DNA from: Oscillospiraceae bacterium
GTDB taxonomy: Bacteria; Bacillota; Clostridia; Oscillospirales; Oscillospiraceae
Assembly (NCBI GenBank): GCA_017416245.1
Contig: JAFQCX010000009.1
Span: 1-64,000, forward strand
Direction of reading: 5' to 3'
Length of the DNA stretch: 64,000 bases
Positions 59,701 to 64,000 of the stretch are shown here, piece by piece (within the stretch, counting starts at the first letter, position 1; every line of letters begins with the position of its first letter). A program made the translations under genes and the position numbers. The notes under the pieces were generated by a model. The model saw only the letters and a program-made list of their open reading frames with translations, did not search any database and was not told where the DNA came from.

Positions 59701-60601
59701 AGGCAAGGCCGTCGGTAACAGAGCCGGTGGAGCCGTTGCCCACATCCCGGGAGCTGACATCGTTATAGTCTTCGCTGCCGTAGGAGGGAGCGCCGTCACT
59801 CATCAGCACCAGCACGGGGGTGCGGGAGTCGGTTTCGGAGGCGCGGTCAAACATCTGATAGGCCTGCCACAGACCGCCCTGAATGAAGGTGGCGCCGGAG
59901 GCGCTGATGGAGGTGGTTACATCGTCGCCGTTGCTGTCCTGCACATAAGTGGTGTTGTAGAAGTAACCGGTGCGGGCGGTGCGAATCTCGCCGTAGGAGT
60001 CGGACATTTCAATGTAAGCATTGGTGCGGTTGCTGCCGGAGCCTTTCTGCACCGGGGTGTATCTGTCCAGCGGCAGCAGTATGCCGGTGGAGGTGGAATA
60101 CACCGCCACGCCTACCCGGTTGTCGGGATTGGCGGTCAGCAGGCTGTGGATGGAATCGTTGGTGGCGTTTACCATCTCCCGGAGATCAGCGTTTTCCATA
60201 CTGTTGGAAAGGTCCAGAACGAAGATGGTATCGGTGGGGGTGCTGCCCTGACCTGCGACAACACTGTTGGCGCCCAGGGCGGACAGGGCAACCAGGAAGT
60301 TGTTGTCCGCGACAGTCAGACCGGAAACGCCGGGGAGGGCGGCGGCAATGTCGCCTTTCTCCAAAACGGACTTGTCCGTCCAAACGCCGCCGGCGTGCTC
60401 GGTGGTCAGGTTATAAGGGTCAAAAGCCGTATCCTTCCACGCGTGAAGGGTATAGGGGTCGGCTACCGTCTTGTCAGACAGAATGCCGGAGGAAGAGTTG
60501 GCGGCATCTGCTTGGATCAGCAGGCCGGCCGGCAGATATGCCAGAACCATCGTCAGACATATCAACAGGCTGATAAGTTTTTTGAACAAACTGTTTTTCA
60601 T
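53735..60601 (-). CDS. Giant sortase-anchored surface protein with VWA domain and tandem pilin-type repeats
   Basis: The 2288-residue protein is a cell-wall adhesin. In order: a signal peptide (1 to about 34; basic start, hydrophobic LISLLICLTMVLAYLPAGLL), a von Willebrand A domain (about 120-420) with the MIDAS motif DLSNS (130-134), Cna-B/DUF7601-like domains (about 890-1130), then about eight tandem FctA/Spy0128-type pilin domains (about 1150-2240), each with a GxYxYxxxE strand and ITYDxxxYxVxVxVTDNGxGQL. The C-terminus has the sorting signal NPKTG (about 2253-2257), a TM segment and SRKHFAD. Self-made isopeptide bonds are known in such domains. AAGGAGG is 10 nt before the ATG. It follows the TetR gene by 50 nt. 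No sortase gene is in the window. Confidence 0.92.
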   Translation of the reverse strand: MKNSLFKKLISLLICLTMVLAYLPAGLLIQADAANSSSGILSDKTVADPYTLHAWKDTAFDPYNLTTEHAGGVWTDKSVLEKGDIAAALPGVSGLTVADNNFLVALSALGANSVVAGQGSTPTDTIFVLDLSNSMENADLREMVNATNDSIHSLLTANPDNRVGVAVYSTSTGILLPLDRYTPVQKGSGSNRTNAYIEMSDSYGEIRTARTGYFYNTTYVQDSNGDDVTTSISASGATFIQGGLWQAYQMFDRASETDSRTPVLVLMSDGAPSYGSEDYNDVSSRDVGNGSTGSVTDGLAFLTQLTAAYVKEKIADKYNTSAYFYTVGLGVSESYGVSIAEAVLDTSQTRSDPEGWWNTYLGLANQQNQTMSFRAAGENVTIAYDDTITAASKNYTDRYFPADDASNLSSAFQGIVNEINLKASYNVTRIEGADANSGGYVTFVDEIGTGMQVKNIKGILVGDTLFTGQRLAQALLNQEFGTAENPTSLGDNMVWALKQRLGITETATVHDLIQHAYDAGQIAYNATTGEYSNLIGWFSDANGDYLGFWDYDDPNCAIPAGAAYANASYGMLGTTTDSQTAHASDMMYVAVMVSKEITQVGGQPVLEAKTPQLVTFRVPASLLPTVTYQIDVQAASGEEITEQTPATITYNEAEPIRLVYEVGVHSALTPENIQDFLREGYQAKDADGNYYLYTNAWYWDGADNQDWSNPDNHPDKGDAVLYDTAKNHISYAYFEPSAENEHYYFTEDTDLYINNGTSYQKLTSAPVTDGSVTYYTQHRTYVSKNAATQTGVTVDAEVDIHYGAVSQKLLADSNNYAVDNDGVYYIKEGTMHYHTIHEHDKLKEENNPTGSFKYRLHQLVDIAVDGQNRASHHFELAYLGNNGRITYSPAQGFTLRKVMAGNATATGDFIFDVTLSGDTDGLYTETVNGVSIQKVLANNAFTLYLEAGEQVTITGLDVGATYTITERERAGYTLGGIVAPNSTVNGATASGTVAENQLHNITYTNDVQQYGSLLVTKDVTYNKGTQPQAVNHSFRITVELTGLAGKQVYVNGVLTTLDQNGRTVLTLKDGEQALITGIPEGTAYTVTEELTEGTTNIPYGYTADSGYTVTAGSFNGAIAKDTVATAAVQNAYTPDDVVIDDTDPAITLQVNKELIVDLGSPAYLPDGYNFLFLLKRYDPAISDWKPLENKATIRISHPTDPSHPDYDANNDNKGTAAIDLSGIPFDSVGSHYFRITEDIPANLKTGWTYDRTHHDFKVIVTDTDLDGKLEISSVEKVDETVTITPTDIDNDTVTDVWAVRAGFTNSYVTQSTKLTIAAKKTLTGATLKDGQFDFVLYKTGADFVIPANPTAFPAKNGANGDIVFTSETYPFTTSATNYYYVMKETSTSGNGFVVDDTIYEIRVTVSPNSNNAAITEIAWRENGETNYNQLTTVPENNIFNSISFENSYTAAPDTLELSGNKTLTNLTPGVQNPDMTAHIVAGEFKFNLTKVSGPDSNDTIKIKTSLDTVKNYSDITSAVRPGGDVVFTTTEGGEECELYFDSVGTYVFKLVEAAGSQSHITYDDSEYLVTVVVTDNGLGQLKATATYSKDGVPVNAIVFNNTYTASPVTDLKIHANKVLNVGSFQRPLNANDFHVTLTHPDGTTETVYNDANGIFAFAPLSFDSVGVYDYSISELIPHGAVNNKYNGITYDAIAKTFTIRVEDGGNGQLVAKLDGQTQPLSSVSRPVATIINTYEADPVTIHLLAHKDLVGRDLNENEFSFRIEPIAGAPSPANGVVKNDAEGNVDFGNITYPAIGTYQYEVTEQKLDENGDPITPDPVTGEYVYKGVTYSKKVYTVTVTVTDNGFGKLTAQIASVDEDTLAQPGGIVFTNIYKATSVTVQVEGNSAATNGKIFTDESSLPENKKDLDDYAFRFVLTTLGGNIIQTVSDNGAGFSFDALTFDTTGVYQYLIHEWVDNFPGVSYDRSVYRVTVTVTDNGLGQLQAAVTYEKASSGENDDYTAVEGIVFQNSYKAKETAVTFTGTKTLTGGRKLKANDFTFILKDAQTGAEIATAKNDADGNFAFETVTYNSEGTYTYTLEEKKEGAAGITYDATNYTITVTVTDVNGQLQAVTAVTKGTETVQEAGFTNIFTPEAAVVTVNVNKELVNNSSKDFSLEGFQFLLEREGWKQTFTSDANGKAALPLTFTAEDVGKTYTYKLSEVVGDVAHMTYDKTVYEIVVRVTQSEDGQLQVAVEREGTDAFKFVNTYYNVSENPKTGDGTNLWLTMSLMLSSVACLFVLLLSRKHFAD

Positions 60602-60651
60602 AATAAGCTACCTCCTTGAGGGAATAGGGTTCGAAGTAAAATGTAGGATAC

Positions 60652-61365
60652 TTATGCCCTGGCAGCCTGTGCGCCGCTGAGCAGTAATTCAAAATTGTGC
60701 TCATTGCTTTCTGCAACGAATTGCCGGAAATGCTCCAGGGTGGTTCTTCCCAGGGCTTGATAATCCATAGCGAGAACCTTTTCAATTTTCTGCCTGCGGA
60801 TATCCTCGGGAACATTGAAGATGGTCATCATTTGATTCAGCGCGCCGCTGACCCGATCCTCCAAAGGAATCAGATTATCGGTGGTCATCAGTGTGGCATA
60901 CTCAATGCCGGATACCAGCAGCTCAGCCTCCAGATACTGCTGTTCTGTCCAATCGGGGCAAAACTCGCCGTAGATATATTTGGCGCGCCGGACGTCGTTC
61001 TGGCGGATCACATTTAAGCACAAGGGGCTTAAATAGAACGCCTGGAATACATCTTTGGCGATTTCGTCCCCGTCGCTGATGGTTGCGATCACCGCCATTT
61101 CCAGACACGCCGCCAAAAGGGATGTTGTGCCTTCCTCCTGCACCATACTCTGCAGGGTCTTACTTTGGAACTTGCAGAGCAGCTCTGCAAGAACCTCCAG
61201 CAAATGCTCCTTTGTTGGGAAATAATAGGTCAGGTTACCTGTGCTGATATCCAACGCATCGCAGATCATTTTGGGTGTTGTGGCGGAGTAGCCACGTTCC
61301 AGAAACAGCATCGTCCCGGTTTGAATGATCTCGTGCCTTGTTGTATTTATACGCCGCCTGGCCAC
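60652..61365 (-). CDS. TetR-family transcriptional regulator
   Basis: The 237-residue regulator has the N-terminal helix-turn-helix (about 6-52; TRHEIIQTGTMLFLERGYSA ... ALDISTGNLTYYFPTKEHLLE). The C-terminal ligand part is not recognisable. The start is GTG 61365, 9 nt after AGGAGG, and the upstream frame to 61386 overlaps the ribosome site. It is 50 nt upstream of the adhesin gene on the same strand with no terminator between, so the two are probably one transcript and the regulator may control adhesin expression. Confidence 0.88.
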   Translation of the reverse strand: MARRRINTTRHEIIQTGTMLFLERGYSATTPKMICDALDISTGNLTYYFPTKEHLLEVLAELLCKFQSKTLQSMVQEEGTTSLLAACLEMAVIATISDGDEIAKDVFQAFYLSPLCLNVIRQNDVRRAKYIYGEFCPDWTEQQYLEAELLVSGIEYATLMTTDNLIPLEDRVSGALNQMMTIFNVPEDIRRQKIEKVLAMDYQALGRTTLEHFRQFVAESNEHNFELLLSGAQAARA

Positions 61366-61443
61366 GGATTTCCACCTCCTAATCACGGTTATTTTTTAGA
61401 AGCGGAACTGGTTTTTGCACCGTTCCTAATTTGTACTAATCCT

Positions 61444-61471
61444 ATTTTAGCACAAATCCAAAATTATGCAA
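61444..61471 (-). promoter_or_regulatory. Promoter of the tetR-adhesin unit
   Basis: On the minus strand TTGCAT (61466-61471), 16 nt, TAAAAT (61444-61449) with TGC extended -10, in an AT-rich gap of about 140 nt. Confidence 0.6.
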
Positions 61472-61506
61472 TATATTTTTTTCAAATTTTTGAAAAATTT
61501 TCTAAT

Positions 61507-62277
61507 TTAAAGCTGCTGCAGCTGGGCAAATTTTCGCGGAGAGTGGCCGCGGTATTTTTTGAAGCACTTGGAAAAGTAGTAGATGGACTGAAAGCCGCAG
61601 CGCTCTGCGATCTGGCCAACGGAAAGGGAAGAGCAAACCAGCAGCTGCTCTGCCATATCCAACCGCTTTTTCAGAAGCTCAGCCTTTGGGGAGCACCCGT
61701 ATCGCTCCGACCACACCCAGGAGAAATGACTCACGGAACAACCGCAGAGGCTTGCCATTTTTTCAAGGGTCCAGTCCTGCTGGGGGGATTGCATAACCTG
61801 ATCGTGGATGGCGGCGATCCGCATGGTGCAGCTTTCACTGCCGCAGTTCAGCCGGGACCGGTACAGGTCTATAACCATTTCTGTTAACATGCAGTGGATC
61901 TTCTCCTCGTAGCCGGTTTCTTTCCGGGTGAGCTCTTCCGTTGCTTTTAAGATCGCATGGCGCATAAGCATGGGATTGCCGATTTTCACACTGACGCCGC
62001 AGGGAATGGGATACTGCTTTAAAAGCGTAGCTAGATCCTTTGTCACATACATCCAGTCGTTGGTAAAGCTATGCGCGTTATCAACAGGCCCGTGATACAC
62101 CGCCTGCCCCGGCTCGGTCAGCAGCAGCTCGCCGGCGTTGCCCCGCAGAAGCTGCCCGTTTCGTTCATACAGAAAGGGCGTTTGGAAGCAAAACAGACCA
62201 TACAGGTCAGGGCAGATGCGCTGACAAAATTCGCCCTTTTCATGGGGGAACTCTGCCCCAAGGTAAACAATCCGCAT
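61507..62277 (-). CDS. AraC-family transcriptional regulator
   Basis: The 256-residue protein has an N-terminal cupin-like half (about 1-140; GNAGELLLTEPGQAVYHGP) and the C-terminal AraC DNA-binding domain (about 160-256; ASLCGCSVSHFSWVWSERYG and CGFQSIYYFSKCFKKYRGHSP). ATG 62277 follows GAGAGGA; the open frame to 62328 has no ribosome site. It is divergent from the beta-mannosidase gene across 109 nt and is the likely sugar-responsive regulator of that gene. Confidence 0.9.
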   Translation of the reverse strand: MRIVYLGAEFPHEKGEFCQRICPDLYGLFCFQTPFLYERNGQLLRGNAGELLLTEPGQAVYHGPVDNAHSFTNDWMYVTKDLATLLKQYPIPCGVSVKIGNPMLMRHAILKATEELTRKETGYEEKIHCMLTEMVIDLYRSRLNCGSESCTMRIAAIHDQVMQSPQQDWTLEKMASLCGCSVSHFSWVWSERYGCSPKAELLKKRLDMAEQLLVCSSLSVGQIAERCGFQSIYYFSKCFKKYRGHSPRKFAQLQQL

Positions 62278-62327
62278 AAGGTATCCTCTCATCGTAAGAA
62301 AGTATAAATTTTTAATGGAAAAGACCA

Positions 62328-62356
62328 TTCATAGACCTATCTTACCATGATATTAT
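62328..62356 (+). promoter_or_regulatory. Promoter of the beta-mannosidase gene
   Basis: TTCATA (62328-62333), 17 nt, TATTAT (62351-62356) with TGA extended -10. The weak -35 is in keeping with activation by the divergent AraC protein. Confidence 0.6.
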
Positions 62357-62386
62357 ACAAATGTCATCATTTTCAGGAGGTAGTCT

Positions 62387-64000
62387 ATGAAAAAATTATC
62401 ATTAAATGGCAAATGGACCCTCAGCGGCGGAGGCTATGAGACCGAGGGCACAGTTCCCGGCTCGGTGTACTCCTTTTTGCTGGATGCGGCGCTGATTCCC
62501 GAACCGTCCTACAGAGATAATGAGCTGAAAGCCCTTGCCTTGATGGACAACGAATTTACCTTCACCAGAACCTTTTCCTACCGCCCGGAAAGCAAGGTGC
62601 TTCTGCACTGCGACGGGCTGGATACCCTTTGCGACATCTACATAAACGGCAAGCACATCGGCTACACAGACAACATGCACCGGGTCTGGGAGTTTGACAT
62701 CACCGACGCATTGGTAGACGGAGAAAATGAAATCCGGCTGGTCTTTCATCCGGTTGACCCATATATTAAGGAAAAGCAGGAAAAAGAGGCGCTTCCCGGT
62801 CCCGTGGATTGTATGTCAGGCTTTCCGCACATCCGCAAAGCGCACTGCATGATGGGATGGGACTGGGGTCCCCGGCTTCCCGATGCAGGCATTTGGAGAG
62901 ATATTTATCTTTTGGAGCAAAACAGCGCCCGGATCTGCGATGTGCATATTGTGCAGCGCCACGAAAACGGAAATGTGTTCATCACTCCTTATGTGACAAC
63001 AGACCGCCCCTGCGATCTGCGTGTGACCTTGGCAGATCCGGCAGGCAACGCTTGCCAAATTGCGGCCAACCGGGAAACGCAGATTGCGGATCCTCAGCTG
63101 TGGTGGCCCAACACCTTGGGCGAACAGCCCCTTTATGAGGTGCGGACAGAGATCTTGGAAAACGGGGAAGTGACAGATGCGTGCTGCAAGCGGATCGGCC
63201 TGCGCACCCTGGAAATCATCCGCAAGCGGGATAAATGGGGAGAAAGCTTCTATCATCAGGTAAACGGCGTGCCGTTTTTTGCCATGGGCGCAGACTATAT
63301 CCCCGAGGATAATGTTTTGTCCAGAGTGACGCCGGAGCGCAGCGAAAGGCTTCTGCGGGCCTGCGTGGATGCCCACTTCAACACCATACGCATTTGGGGT
63401 GGCGGATATTATCCCAACGATTTCTTCTTTGATCTTTGCGATGAGCTTGGCATCGTTGTGTTTATGGATATGATGTTCGCCTGCTGCCTTGTCAGTGACG
63501 ATCCCGCCTTTATGGAGAACGTCACCGAGGAATTCAGCCAGAATCTGAAACGGATGCGCCACCACGCCTGTATCGGCATCATTTCCGGCAACAACGAGGT
63601 GGAGCAGATTTTCGGTCATGAGCTGTATGCGGCGCATCACCCGGCTTACCTGAAGCTGTTTGAGGATATCCTGCCGGAGCTGATCCAAACCCATTGCCCC
63701 TATATTCCCTATATTTCCTCCAGCCCCACCACCTGTGGCCACTTTATTGCGCCCAACAACGAAAACTACGGCGATTGTCACTACTGGGAGGTGTGGCACG
63801 GAAACAAGCCCTTCACCGAGTATCGCAAGAAGTTTTTCCGGTATCTCAGCGAGTTTGGCTTCCAATCCTTCCCCGGTGAGAAGACGGTAAACAGCTTTAC
63901 CCTGCCGGAGGACAGAAATATTTTCAGCCGCATAATGGAAATGCACCAGCGCAACGGAAATGCCAACGGCAAAATTATGAACTACCTTTCTAGCACCTTC
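62387..64000 (+). CDS. GH2 beta-mannosidase (cut by the window end)
   Basis: The first 538 residues of a GH2 enzyme of the beta-mannosidase branch (full length usually 800-850). Seen are the jelly-roll domain (1 to about 170; GTVPGSVYSFLLDAALIPEP, DGLDTLCDIYINGKHIG), MMGWDWGPRLPDAG (about 153-166, typical of mannosidases), and the TIM barrel with the acid/base in ISGNNEVEQ (about 400-408) and the nucleophile in YLSEFGFQSFP (about 484-494). There is no signal peptide, so it acts in the cytoplasm, probably on manno-disaccharides or N-glycan cores. AGGAGG is 6 nt before the ATG. Confidence 0.93.
   Translation, partial: MKKLSLNGKWTLSGGGYETEGTVPGSVYSFLLDAALIPEPSYRDNELKALALMDNEFTFTRTFSYRPESKVLLHCDGLDTLCDIYINGKHIGYTDNMHRVWEFDITDALVDGENEIRLVFHPVDPYIKEKQEKEALPGPVDCMSGFPHIRKAHCMMGWDWGPRLPDAGIWRDIYLLEQNSARICDVHIVQRHENGNVFITPYVTTDRPCDLRVTLADPAGNACQIAANRETQIADPQLWWPNTLGEQPLYEVRTEILENGEVTDACCKRIGLRTLEIIRKRDKWGESFYHQVNGVPFFAMGADYIPEDNVLSRVTPERSERLLRACVDAHFNTIRIWGGGYYPNDFFFDLCDELGIVVFMDMMFACCLVSDDPAFMENVTEEFSQNLKRMRHHACIGIISGNNEVEQIFGHELYAAHHPAYLKLFEDILPELIQTHCPYIPYISSSPTTCGHFIAPNNENYGDCHYWEVWHGNKPFTEYRKKFFRYLSEFGFQSFPGEKTVNSFTLPEDRNIFSRIMEMHQRNGNANGKIMNYLSSTF

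Noticed and set aside
58085..60619. An 844-residue open frame on the plus strand opposite the adhesin
   Set aside because: It is the antisense of a GC-biased, repetitive gene; its composition is Gly/Val/Ile-rich with no motif, and there is no promoter. The same holds for the frame at 53981-56065.

Overview
The window looks like chromosomal DNA of a gut-type, low-to-mid GC Clostridia (Oscillospirales / Oscillospiraceae-like Firmicute). This is inferred from Gram-positive sigma-A promoters (many with an extended TGn -10), strong AGGAGG ribosome sites, T-box riboswitches, an NPKTG sortase signal, many dispersed short palindromic repeats and the gene content. No rRNA, tRNA or CRISPR array was seen.

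Layout. 0.2-6.4 kb: tcdA, a U32-like / Fe-S reductase pair with a divergent AraC regulator, a two-gene chromate-type transporter and an amidohydrolase. 6.6-11.3 kb (minus strand): a zinc-ribbon protein, then the ruv operon (ruvC, an acyltransferase-like gene, ruvA, a REP-type tyrosine transposase, ruvB) and an HPr-like gene. 11.4-15.0 kb: a 274-bp element with terminal inverted repeats, mtaB, a DUF3810 protein without its zinc motif, and rsmG. 15.1-23.8 kb: an oligopeptide ABC transporter (oppABCDF-like) whose subunits carry large insertions. 24.2-30.3 kb: purine salvage (purine-nucleoside phosphorylase and a phosphoribosyltransferase), alanine racemase, phosphoglucose isomerase, glucokinase and a radical-SAM protein.

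30.4-45.6 kb is the most interesting part. Two divergent T-box leaders drive, on the minus strand, a LeuA-like protein lacking catalytic motifs plus a TIM-barrel/acyl-CoA-synthetase fusion, and on the plus strand an HTH-cupin-acyl-CoA-synthetase fusion. A second HTH-cupin-synthetase follows, then a P-loop ATPase, a four-subunit 2-oxoacid:ferredoxin oxidoreductase and a leucine-type amino acid dehydrogenase. Read together these could activate branched or aryl carboxylic acids to acyl-CoA, reductively carboxylate them to 2-oxoacids and aminate them to branched-chain amino acids, under control of uncharged tRNA. The reverse (Stickland-like oxidation) direction is the main alternative. An AzlCD branched-chain amino acid exporter lies 3 kb further on.

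45.6-64 kb: carbohydrate foraging and surface genes: an unclassified glycosidase-like protein, an SGNH hydrolase, a GH95 fucosidase, an OPA-type MFS transporter, a relic of an AEC transporter, a 2288-residue sortase-anchored adhesin with VWA and tandem pilin-type domains, a TetR and an AraC regulator, and a GH2 beta-mannosidase that runs off the right end.

Three families of short palindromic repeats sit in most of the larger gaps. One family is also found inside the reading frame of the REP-type transposase, and another interrupts one of the T-box leaders.
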